Made by a program: the position numbers and the translations under genes. From positions 868,001 to 932,000 of the forward strand of contig NZ_JBBUTK010000002.1 of NCBI RefSeq assembly GCF_039592695.1: a DNA stretch of 64,000 bases, in the 5' to 3' direction. Positions 17,648 to 25,098 of the stretch are shown in pieces (position 1 is the first letter of the stretch; every line of letters begins with the position of its first letter). The stretch comes from Flagellimonas_A sp039592695. Lineage in GTDB: Bacteria; Bacteroidota; Bacteroidia; Flavobacteriales; Flavobacteriaceae. The notes under the pieces were generated by a model. It was not told the origin of the DNA. It saw only the letters and a list, made by a program, of their open reading frames with translations, and did not search any database.

Positions 17648-18628
17648 TTAATTGGAAACTTGCTCTTCTTTTTTCTTTTGTATGGAGCTGATGATTATCG
17701 GCGCATGAACCCTTGAATTTTCTATAAACCATTTATGGGTTTCCATACCGCCACAGATGACCCCAGCAAGATATAATCCCTCGACATTGGTCTCCATAGT
17801 ATTGGGATTGTAGTTGGGCAATCGCTTTTCATCTTTAGATAGCTCGATGCCCAAACTTTCGAGAAATTCAAAATTGGGCATATACCCAGTGAGGGCCAGC
17901 ACAAAATCATTTTTCAAAGTGATGTCACCGTCTGGAGTGTCAACAACGATTTCGGTTTCCTTGATTTCTTTGACCTTAGCGTTGTAATAGGCTTTGATGC
18001 TTCCCTCTTCGATACGGTTGATAATATCGGGCCGTACCCAATATTTGACCCGTTGCCCCACTTCTGGCCCACGAATGATCAGAGTGACTTCAGACCCTTT
18101 TCGCCAGCATTCCAATGCTGCATCAATGGCAGAATTACTGGCGCCGATGACCGCCAATTTTTGACTTGCGTAAAAGTGGGGGTCTTTATAATAGTGGGAA
18201 ACCTTGGGCAAATCTTCACCAGGCACATTGATTTTGTTCGGAAGGTCATAAAAACCAGTGGCCACAATAATATTGTCAGCCAAGTAGGTGTCTTTGTCCG
18301 TTTTTACAGAAAAACCAGTTGATTTTGTGACCTCGATGACTTTTTCGAATAGATGGATGTTGAGATTGTTCGAGGTGACAATTCTACGATAATATTCAAG
18401 GGCCTCGTTACGTTTGGGTTTGGCCTCTTTGCTGATAAAGGGAATCTCATCTATTTCTAGTTTTTCAGAAGATGAGAAAAACTGCATATTGATGGGGTAG
18501 TTGAACAGTGAATTGACTATCGGACCCTTTTCAATAATTAGATATGACTGTTCTTTCTTTTTGGCTTCCAGTCCACAGGCAATGCCAATGGGGCCTCCAC
18601 CTATAATGATAACATCAAATTGCTTCAT
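17648..18628 (-). CDS. ypdA: YpdA-family FAD/NADPH oxidoreductase
   Basis: The 326-residue protein is a two-dinucleotide-binding flavoprotein: FAD motif GGGPIGIACG (residues 10-19) and NADPH motif VIGASNSAIDAALE near 160-173. It lacks the CxxC redox pair of thioredoxin reductases. It matches the YpdA group, named for bacillithiol disulfide reductase in Firmicutes; Bacteroidota carry homologues, and some make bacillithiol, so reduction of a low-molecular-weight thiol disulfide is likely but not shown. Its ATG overlaps the rpe stop (ATGA), so the two are co-translated from a promoter upstream of rpe. Confidence 0.88.
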   Translation of the reverse strand: MKQFDVIIIGGGPIGIACGLEAKKKEQSYLIIEKGPIVNSLFNYPINMQFFSSSEKLEIDEIPFISKEAKPKRNEALEYYRRIVTSNNLNIHLFEKVIEVTKSTGFSVKTDKDTYLADNIIVATGFYDLPNKINVPGEDLPKVSHYYKDPHFYASQKLAVIGASNSAIDAALECWRKGSEVTLIIRGPEVGQRVKYWVRPDIINRIEEGSIKAYYNAKVKEIKETEIVVDTPDGDITLKNDFVLALTGYMPNFEFLESLGIELSKDEKRLPNYNPNTMETNVEGLYLAGVICGGMETHKWFIENSRVHAPIIISSIQKKKEEQVSN

Positions 18629-19287
18629 CAGACAATGGCTTCCTTTAAATCTTTGATGGTTTGGGTAGGATGTGCACTTTTGAACACAAAACTACCAGCG
18701 ACCAATACATCCGCTCCTGCATCCATCAGTCTTTTGGCATTATCAGCATTGACACCCCCATCAATTTCAATCAAGGTCTTTGTATTTTTTTGCTCGACGA
18801 TTTCTTTCAATGCCGATACTTTATTATAGGTGTTTTCTATGAATGATTGACCTCCAAAACCCGGATTGACACTCATCATACAAACTAAATCGATATCTTG
18901 AATGGTGTCTTTCAATAAGTCAACAGATGTATGTGGGTTCAGTGCAACTCCCGCAGACATTCCCTCACTTTTGATGGCCTGTAAGGTACGGTGCAAATGG
19001 GTGCAGGCTTCATAATGCACAGTCAGCGTATTGGCCCCCAAATCAGAGAATGTTTGAATATATCGGTCAGGGTCAACAATCATCAAGTGAACGTCCAACG
19101 GTTTTTGGGCATGTTGTGCAATGGCTTTGACGACGGGCATTCCAAAAGAAATGTTGGGTACAAAAATGCCATCCATAATATCCAAATGAAACCAATCGGC
19201 TTTACTTTGGTTCACCATTTCAATGTCTCTCTGAAGATTGGCAAAGTCAGCTGCCAATAAAGAAGGGGCTATCAAACGTTCGCTCAT
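18628..19287 (-). CDS. rpe: ribulose-phosphate 3-epimerase
   Basis: Rpe interconverts ribulose 5-phosphate and xylulose 5-phosphate in the pentose phosphate pathway. The 219-residue TIM barrel shows SLLAADFANL at residues 9-18, the metal-binding HLDIMDG (about 34-40), HLMI near 66, VNPGFGGQSF near 140 and EIDGGVN near 174, including the catalytic Asp residues. It is upstream of ypdA in a two-gene unit; NADPH from the pentose phosphate pathway would feed the reductase, though that functional link is inference. Confidence 0.96.
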   Translation of the reverse strand: MSERLIAPSLLAADFANLQRDIEMVNQSKADWFHLDIMDGIFVPNISFGMPVVKAIAQHAQKPLDVHLMIVDPDRYIQTFSDLGANTLTVHYEACTHLHRTLQAIKSEGMSAGVALNPHTSVDLLKDTIQDIDLVCMMSVNPGFGGQSFIENTYNKVSALKEIVEQKNTKTLIEIDGGVNADNAKRLMDAGADVLVAGSFVFKSAHPTQTIKDLKEAIV

Positions 19288-19309
19288 GAACTACTTGTGT
19301 TTTGTTGAG

Positions 19310-19317
19310 CAAAAGTA
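19310..19317 (-). promoter_or_regulatory. -7 element of rpe-ypdA promoter
   Basis: TACTTTTG on the minus strand fits TAnnTTTG and lies 22 bp before the rpe ATG. Confidence 0.45.
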
Positions 19318-19338
19318 GCAAAATGGTTTTTGAACTTT

Positions 19339-21054
19339 TTACGAATCAGCTTTTGGTTTAATTTTAATAAACTCCAAATTCTGCAGTCCGTCAGTATTGA
19401 TTTTAAAACCAGTGATGGTGCCGTTGATATCTCTTTGGTAAACCACACTTGCCAATGACCAAACATTGCTTCTAAACGTATCTTGGATAACAGGTGATAA
19501 TTCAATAATACGACCTGTAGGGCTTTGTGCGTAAAGAATACCTTCTTTGATGTTGAACCGATAAACACAAGCCAGGTTTGGTTCGTAAAAATCCCCTGTG
19601 AACTCTTGTAATTGCCTCTCAGAATATTCAGTAGGCACATATTTTACATATTTACTTGGGCTACTGCCGCCAGAGATGGCTTCATAGGTTTGTTGTCCAT
19701 TCTCTTCACTAAAGTTGAAATAGATTTTGTCGTCGCTTTCGACTTGTAGCTGAAATTTGTTTTTATCCAACGGAATTAAAGGCAGTCCTTGCTCTTGACC
19801 TACTCTTGCATAGAACAGACTGTCGTTGGAGACATAGATTCTTCGTGCCAATCCTCGTTTTGCATTCCAGTAATGGCCTTCAATCTTTTTGTAGTAATCA
19901 AGTGTTGGTTTTCTTGTCTTTGATTTCGGAATTTCAACCACATTGGGTTCGGGATATTTATCCTCGATATAATGATTGGCATGCATCATGGCAGGATAGC
20001 CGTTGTAGCTATCATTGTTGCCCAAGACAAAAGAGATGAGTCGTTGTTCAGGAAATCGGAATACATTGGCTCCGTACCCACCGACCAGACCATATTGCCA
20101 ATAGGCTGGCTCACCACGTTCTTTGTGAAAGAAAGACCGTCCCAGTGTCATTCTCCCCCAAGCTGAATCATAAGTATTGCCATTGTCGAGGGTTACGGGA
20201 GTATCCAATTTTTGAATCAGTTCGGTAAGCTCGTCGCTGGGTTTAGCCATAAAATTTGCGTACCATTTTAATAAATCTTCTGCTGAAGTGTAGAGGTTCG
20301 TAGGGCCAGCATGGCCTTGATTCAATACCTTTCTTTTAAAACCGTTTTCAGGAGTGTGATAAGAATGCGCTTTTTCACTTATAATTTGTTGGTAATCTTC
20401 ACAAAACAGACTGTGCTTCATCTGTAATGGTCCAAAGATGTTCTTTTGTGCAAATTCATCGAGAGATTGACTGGACACTTTTTTTACAATTTCGGCCAAA
20501 AGGGTCAATTCTGTTTTTGATGTGATGTATGAGAAATCAGTGCCTGGTGTAAAATTGGGCTCTTTTTGATTGTAAATAAGACGAAGTGCATCTTCATGGG
20601 TAAAGACATGATCCTCGCGAATTCCCAATAAACCTTTGACCACCTCGTAATCGTTTAACCCGCTGGAATGGTTCACCAAATGTGATATCAAAAGAGGCTT
20701 TTTGAAGTCAGGTAGCTCAGCGACATATTTGCTCACAGGATCTTGTAGCGAGAGTTTCCCTTGTTTCTCCAATAATAGAACCGCCAAAACTGTGAACTGC
20801 CTTGATAAATGATCAACTTGAAATTTGGTCTGGGTAGTATTTGGATGCCCATTTTCTATATCGGCCAGACCGTAAGCCATCGTATATCGAATGTCATCCC
20901 CATAGATGAGTCCCGCAGCCATCCCTGGCTTTTCATTGGTATTCCATTCACTGAAAATGCTGTCAATTTGTTGTTGGCCTTTTGGTGTTACTTGTGTATA
21001 TGCCAAACAATACAAAAGAAAAGATAGAACGAGTGGAAACACATTTTTTGTCAT
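19339..21054 (-). CDS. beta-lactamase-fold serine hydrolase homologue, catalytic residues lost
   Basis: The 571-residue protein has a signal peptide (residues 1-20) and a class C beta-lactamase/PBP4*-like domain: EKPGMAAGLIY, YGLADIENG, QFTVLAVLLLEKQGKLSL, HLVNHSSGL and PGTDFSY follow the family in order. The usual GSVSKQFT segment reads DHLSRQFT, so the SxxK serine is His82 and the lysine is Arg85. The YxN motif is YIT (176-178), and no clear HxG is seen in the late GLVGGYG stretch. A lipocalin-like C-terminal region (about 390-571) follows, as in many relatives. It is probably a periplasmic or surface binding protein, not an enzyme. It is third in a minus-strand run after the AraC regulator and the DJ-1 lipoprotein. 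Confidence 0.85.
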   Translation of the reverse strand: MTKNVFPLVLSFLLYCLAYTQVTPKGQQQIDSIFSEWNTNEKPGMAAGLIYGDDIRYTMAYGLADIENGHPNTTQTKFQVDHLSRQFTVLAVLLLEKQGKLSLQDPVSKYVAELPDFKKPLLISHLVNHSSGLNDYEVVKGLLGIREDHVFTHEDALRLIYNQKEPNFTPGTDFSYITSKTELTLLAEIVKKVSSQSLDEFAQKNIFGPLQMKHSLFCEDYQQIISEKAHSYHTPENGFKRKVLNQGHAGPTNLYTSAEDLLKWYANFMAKPSDELTELIQKLDTPVTLDNGNTYDSAWGRMTLGRSFFHKERGEPAYWQYGLVGGYGANVFRFPEQRLISFVLGNNDSYNGYPAMMHANHYIEDKYPEPNVVEIPKSKTRKPTLDYYKKIEGHYWNAKRGLARRIYVSNDSLFYARVGQEQGLPLIPLDKNKFQLQVESDDKIYFNFSEENGQQTYEAISGGSSPSKYVKYVPTEYSERQLQEFTGDFYEPNLACVYRFNIKEGILYAQSPTGRIIELSPVIQDTFRSNVWSLASVVYQRDINGTITGFKINTDGLQNLEFIKIKPKADS

Positions 21055-21076
21055 ACTATTGATTTTATACTTTTTC

Positions 21077-21877
21077 TTATTCGATTTTTAAGGCTTTCAC
21101 AACTTCTTCTGCTACTGAAGCCGCAGCAGTTGGATCTTGCCCAGTTATCAACCGACCGTCGACCACAAAGAAATTGTCCCAACCCTCTTCCGAGTATCTA
21201 AAATTTCCACCACGTTCTTTGATGGTTTCTTCTATAGAAAACGGAAATTCTTGATAGTAACGAGCATCTTTATTCTCAAATAGATCAGGGAAGCCATTGA
21301 CCTCTTTATCGCTGTAAAGAAATTCGCCGTCATGGGTTTTGAGATTTACAATACCTGCTGTGCCATGACAAATGGCGGAAACCACACCGTTTTGCTCGTT
21401 GTAGATTTTCATGGCTATTTCTTGAATGGATTCATCTTCAGGAACCCCGAACATGGCCGCCCCACCGCCTCCATAATAAACCGCTTGATATTGTTGGGGA
21501 TTTATTTCATCAGGCTTCATGGTGGTTTTCAGTTTTTTCATGAATCCAAAATCATAGAGGTATCGCTTTTCAATAGGGTCGGAAGTATTTAGATATCCGA
21601 TAGGGATGGCGCCACCTCGTGGACTCACAAAATCTACCTCAAATCCTGATTTTTTGAATACATCGTAGGCTAGAACAATCTCAGCAAAATGATTGGCCGT
21701 ATTGATATCGGAATCACCATAGGTATGCTGGTTTGAAACGATGAACAGCACACGCGGAGACCCTTGTTCAACAATTTCTTTGTCAACACTTTTATTTTTA
21801 CCGTCTGTCTCTTTAGAGCTTATTTCTGCGCAACTTATAGCAAGGGTGAGCAGGATTACTGAAAATAGCTGTTTCAT
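21077..21877 (-). CDS. DJ-1/PfpI family lipoprotein
   Basis: The 266-residue product starts at the ATG at 21877. A TTG six codons earlier falls in an inverted repeat and would spoil the signal peptide. A lipobox LAISC puts the lipidated Cys at residue 16. The rest is a DJ-1/PfpI (class I glutamine amidotransferase-like) fold with nucleophile elbow AICHGTAG (Cys170, His171) and the YYGGGGAAMFG oxyanion loop (134-144), closest in style to the Hsp31/ThiJ subgroup that includes glyoxalase III-like and chaperone proteins. Activity is not known. It lies 22 bp before the dead serine-hydrolase gene, so they are likely co-transcribed. Confidence 0.85.
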   Translation of the reverse strand: MKQLFSVILLTLAISCAEISSKETDGKNKSVDKEIVEQGSPRVLFIVSNQHTYGDSDINTANHFAEIVLAYDVFKKSGFEVDFVSPRGGAIPIGYLNTSDPIEKRYLYDFGFMKKLKTTMKPDEINPQQYQAVYYGGGGAAMFGVPEDESIQEIAMKIYNEQNGVVSAICHGTAGIVNLKTHDGEFLYSDKEVNGFPDLFENKDARYYQEFPFSIEETIKERGGNFRYSEEGWDNFFVVDGRLITGQDPTAAASVAEEVVKALKIE

Positions 21878-21879
21878 TG

Positions 21880-21898
21880 CCAATTTTTTTGGCAATTT
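21880..21898 (-). repeat. inverted repeat at the start of the DJ-1 gene
   Basis: TTGCCAA and TTGGCAA arms around a 5-nt A/T spacer end 2 bp before the ATG at 21877. It could be an operator or an mRNA hairpin over the ribosome-binding zone. Confidence 0.35.
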
Positions 21899-21949
21899 TT
21901 CATATTAAAAATTCATATAGGTCGGGAGTTATAAAATGGAAGTCCTGAT

Positions 21950-23005
21950 TTATAAAAGTGAACCTTGAAGCTGGCTTCTGTATTTATTCGGGGTAGTGCC
22001 CACTATGGCTTTAAAGGAAGTGTAAAATGTTGACTTTGAGTTGAACCCACATTCATAGCCGATGGCTTCCAAGGTCAGGTTTGTATTGGTGGCCAATAGT
22101 TTTTGTGCTTTTAAAATACGATACTCGTTGATATACACAGGGAAGCTTTTGCCCAAATTATCGTTCAACAGTTGTGACAACTGATGACTTGAAAGCCGTA
22201 TTTTTTTGGCCACCTCCGATAATTTGAGATTCGGATTTGTATACGGCTGTTCCGTTTCCATGAGATGGTTCAATTTGTCCAAAAGATGATTTGCTTCCTG
22301 TTTTGCAATTCTTTTGTCAGCATACTTCTGGTCAGGAATAAATATGGAAGTATTTTTCTTTCGGTTCAAAAAAACCAGTAAGGCCAAGAGATAGAACAAA
22401 AAAGAGAAGGTCAAGGCCCCAACCAGATAGTAAGTAATGTTGGTGAAAAAATAGGCTGCCCATATGGCAAGATTGCCGAAGAACACACTCAGTACCCAAA
22501 CATCATGTGATTGTAGTGACCTTGGTTTAAGGAACAGTCTTTTTATTTTGTTTCGTAGTATCCATCCTGAAAACAAACTATAACCCAGCCATTGCAGGTA
22601 GATGCAATAAATGATATAGGGTCTCCATAGATGGATATTAGTTTCAAAAGGATATAAATAACCCAAAACCACAATGAAAGGAAGCAGCAGTGCGGTGTGA
22701 TAAACCCATTCGTTTCGAATAGTACTGCCGGAATGGATTATGGATTTTATATAGAAATATAGAAAAGGCCCCACAAAAAAGCATGCTGAAAGACCAAGCT
22801 GTAGGTAAATAAAAGCCAGGTCAGGTTTGAAATAGAAAAAAACAGATTTACCGATTCGAACACTGAGCATCAAAAGAAAAACTCCCAAAAAACGACTGGC
22901 AATATGCTTCGGTTTGGCAATCAACAAAAAGTAGAATCCTAAACACAGGCCATTGAAAGCACCTAATGCACTAAAGAAAAAGAGAAGGGTCTGATTGAAT
23001 TCCAT
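21950..23005 (-). CDS. membrane-anchored AraC-family regulator
   Basis: The 351-residue protein has about seven hydrophobic helices in residues 1-215 and an AraC/XylS double helix-turn-helix in the last 100 residues (LSEVAKKIRLSSHQLSQLLN, then LEAIGYECGFNSKSTFYTSF with the usual GF..KSTF.. signature, ending TPNKYR). Such 7TM-AraC regulators are common in Bacteroidota and sense unknown ligands at the inner membrane. It lies 72 bp upstream of the DJ-1 lipoprotein on the same strand and probably controls that gene and the next. No autoregulatory site is evident. Confidence 0.9.
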   Translation of the reverse strand: MEFNQTLLFFFSALGAFNGLCLGFYFLLIAKPKHIASRFLGVFLLMLSVRIGKSVFFYFKPDLAFIYLQLGLSACFFVGPFLYFYIKSIIHSGSTIRNEWVYHTALLLPFIVVLGYLYPFETNIHLWRPYIIYCIYLQWLGYSLFSGWILRNKIKRLFLKPRSLQSHDVWVLSVFFGNLAIWAAYFFTNITYYLVGALTFSFLFYLLALLVFLNRKKNTSIFIPDQKYADKRIAKQEANHLLDKLNHLMETEQPYTNPNLKLSEVAKKIRLSSHQLSQLLNDNLGKSFPVYINEYRILKAQKLLATNTNLTLEAIGYECGFNSKSTFYTSFKAIVGTTPNKYRSQLQGSLL

Positions 23006-23071
23006 ATCGGGATTTCTCGCACATCTTTCTTCTTAAAATTACATATTTTTAGAAGAGACGATTCCCAATTT

Positions 23072-23848
23072 TTAAAGAAAAGCAGATTCCGGCAGCACTA
23101 TCGGGGTGCACCTCAATATTTTTGTGCTGCACATTTTACATTGATTGTTCTCGTTCAGCTCTTTTAGTGTCAGTCGGGTAAGGTCGGGCAATACGTAAGC
23201 ATCAGCTGCTTCGTAATCCACTTCATAGCCCATGTCTTGAAAGGCCGCAATGGATAGTCTGCTGAGCGGATTTTGACCAGAATTGATAAACCCCGTCATC
23301 AGCTCATTGTCAAAAGTGCGTTCACGCCAATGCCCGTTACGGGTACCTGCACCACCTGTATTGGCTACGGGCACTCCGTTACTGGTATCAGTACCTGTCA
23401 GTTGGTTGTACTCCTGTTGTGCATTTTCTCCTGTAAAAATGGGATTCTCTGAACCTTCACCTTCAATTAGGTTCAAAAACTGGGCCGACCAGAGCGTGCC
23501 AAAGCCCAAAACATGCCCCATTTCATGGATGATGACATCCAAAAGGCTGTTTTCAGCTTCCATACGTGCAAGGTCTGCACTATCGAACCGCATCATGCCC
23601 GTAGCAGGGAGAAAACTTCCAGATCGCAATTGGGTAGGTCCTGCTTGCCCTAAAATACCGGATTCGCCATCAATGTTCGCTCCTTGGGCATCTATTCGTA
23701 CATCATCGACCACTTCGCCATTTGCCAGTTGAACAGATGGTAAATCACCTGTGATGATTTCTGACCATCTGTTGGCGGCAGTTGCAAAAACTTCCTGCTG
23801 TGTCGGGGTCAATCCTCCTAAAAAACGAACTTCAATGGTAAAACTCAT
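23072..23848 (-). CDS. leishmanolysin-like zinc metalloprotease
   Basis: The 258-residue protein is a metzincin of the M8 (leishmanolysin) type. Zinc ligands are His108 and His112 in HEMGHVLGFG with Glu109 as base. A third ligand, His173, lies in NGHWRERTF, and the Met-turn is ELMTG (Met184). The spacing between the second and third ligands is long, as in M8. The start MSFTIEVRFLGGLTP has no signal peptide, which is odd for this secreted family. The end carries three Cys in about 10 residues (CKMC..C). The N-terminal style resembles bacterial M8 domains found inside larger calcium-repeat proteins. Substrate is unknown. Confidence 0.8.
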   Translation of the reverse strand: MSFTIEVRFLGGLTPTQQEVFATAANRWSEIITGDLPSVQLANGEVVDDVRIDAQGANIDGESGILGQAGPTQLRSGSFLPATGMMRFDSADLARMEAENSLLDVIIHEMGHVLGFGTLWSAQFLNLIEGEGSENPIFTGENAQQEYNQLTGTDTSNGVPVANTGGAGTRNGHWRERTFDNELMTGFINSGQNPLSRLSIAAFQDMGYEVDYEAADAYVLPDLTRLTLKELNENNQCKMCSTKILRCTPIVLPESAFL

Positions 23849-23931
23849 ATAATATGTACGCCTATGAACTAAATTTAGGTGTCTAATGCATAAAAATTAA
23901 CAGTTTTTGATAAGATGGAAGGTATAAAATG

Positions 23932-23960
23932 AAAAACTCCGGTAATCAGCCGGAGTTTAT
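23932..23960 (-). terminator. terminator downstream of rpoD
   Basis: A 9-bp stem (AAACTCCGG/CCGGAGTTT) with a 7-nt loop is followed on the minus strand by TTTTTCATTTT. It separates rpoD from the protease gene. Confidence 0.75.
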
Positions 23961-24082
23961 TCATCAATCAAAAAACGAACAGTCATGATAAACTGTTGTA
24001 GTGCTACAAATTACAACTTTCTTGCCAAAAAAACAATTTAAGGTTTATTTAACTGTAATTTGTGTACTGTTAACTATCAGGA

Positions 24083-24946
24083 TTAACCCAAATAGGTCTT
24101 TAGAATCTTGCTTCGTGAGGTATGCTTGAGCCTGCGGATGGCTTTTTCTTTGATTTGGCGCACGCGTTCGCGGGTCAAATCAAAGGTTTCACCAATCTCT
24201 TCCAAAGTCATGGAGTGTTGCCCTGCCAAACCAAAGTATAGGCGGATAACGTCTGCTTCCCTTGGGGTCAAGGTCTCCAATGCCCTTTCAATCTCAGTGC
24301 GCAACGATTCGTGCAACAATTCTTTATCAGGATTTGGTGACTCACCACTTCTAAGTACGTCGTAAAGGTTTGAATCTTCACCATCAATCAGAGGCGCATC
24401 CATTGATACGTGACGACCAGAATTTTTGAGGGATTGTTTTACATCCTCAACGGTCATATCCAATTCTTTTGCGATTTCCTCAGCTGAGGGCACACGCTCA
24501 TGGGCCTGCTCCAAGAAAGCAAAGGTCTTGTTGATCTTATTGATGCTGCCAATTTTGTTCAATGGTAGACGCACGATACGCGATTGTTCGGCCAATGCCT
24601 GTAAAATCGATTGGCGAATCCACCAAACGGCGTACGATATAAATTTAAAACCACGGGTTTCATCAAAACGCTGTGCTGCTTTGATCAATCCCAAGTTTCC
24701 TTCATTAATCAAGTCAGGAAGTGTCAACCCCTGGTTTTGGTATTGTTTGGCCACCGAAACCACAAACCTTAAATTGGCCTTTGTCAATTTTTCGAGTGCG
24801 GTCTGGTCACCAGCTTTGATGCGTTGGGCCAATTCTACCTCTTCTTCGGCAGTGATCAGGTCAACTTTACCGATTTCTTGTAAATACTTGTCCAACGAGG
24901 CGGTTTCCCTATTGGTAACCTGTTTTGTGATTTTTAACTGTCTCAT
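24083..24946 (-). CDS. rpoD: primary RNA polymerase sigma factor (sigma-70/RpoD)
   Basis: The 287-residue protein has region 1.2 (DKYLQEIGKVDLITAEEE), 2.1-2.4 (NLRFVVSVAKQYQNQGL, DLINEGNLGLIKAAQRFD, FISYAVWWIRQSI), region 3 and 4.2 (TLEEIGETFDLTRERVRQI). It lacks region 1.1 and the non-conserved region, the compact form typical of the Bacteroidota housekeeping sigma, which recognises TTTG / TAnnTTTG promoters like those marked in this window. It is a single-gene unit with its own terminator. A group 2 sigma cannot be excluded by eye, but length and sequence fit the primary one. Confidence 0.94.
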   Translation of the reverse strand: MRQLKITKQVTNRETASLDKYLQEIGKVDLITAEEEVELAQRIKAGDQTALEKLTKANLRFVVSVAKQYQNQGLTLPDLINEGNLGLIKAAQRFDETRGFKFISYAVWWIRQSILQALAEQSRIVRLPLNKIGSINKINKTFAFLEQAHERVPSAEEIAKELDMTVEDVKQSLKNSGRHVSMDAPLIDGEDSNLYDVLRSGESPNPDKELLHESLRTEIERALETLTPREADVIRLYFGLAGQHSMTLEEIGETFDLTRERVRQIKEKAIRRLKHTSRSKILKTYLG

Positions 24947-25047
24947 CTAATTCTCCCTTTCAATTAAGTTCACGAGCATAGCTCATTAAGTTATACGTAG
25001 GAAAGTGAAAAAAGTTACAATTTGATAAAATTAATTTGATGTGAACT

Positions 25048-25074
25048 AAAAAAGCCCCAGTAAAACTAGGGCTT
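25048..25074 (-). terminator. terminator downstream of pnp
   Basis: AAGCCCTAG and CTGGGGCTT arms pair with one mismatch on the minus strand and run into TTTTTT. It lies 25 bp after the pnp stop. Confidence 0.85.
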
Positions 25075-25098
25075 CCAAATTATTTTAATACTTGAAGG

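Noticed and set aside
23283..23732. Plus-strand frame of 149 codons opposite the metalloprotease
   Set aside because: Antisense shadow; the minus strand holds a complete metzincin motif set.
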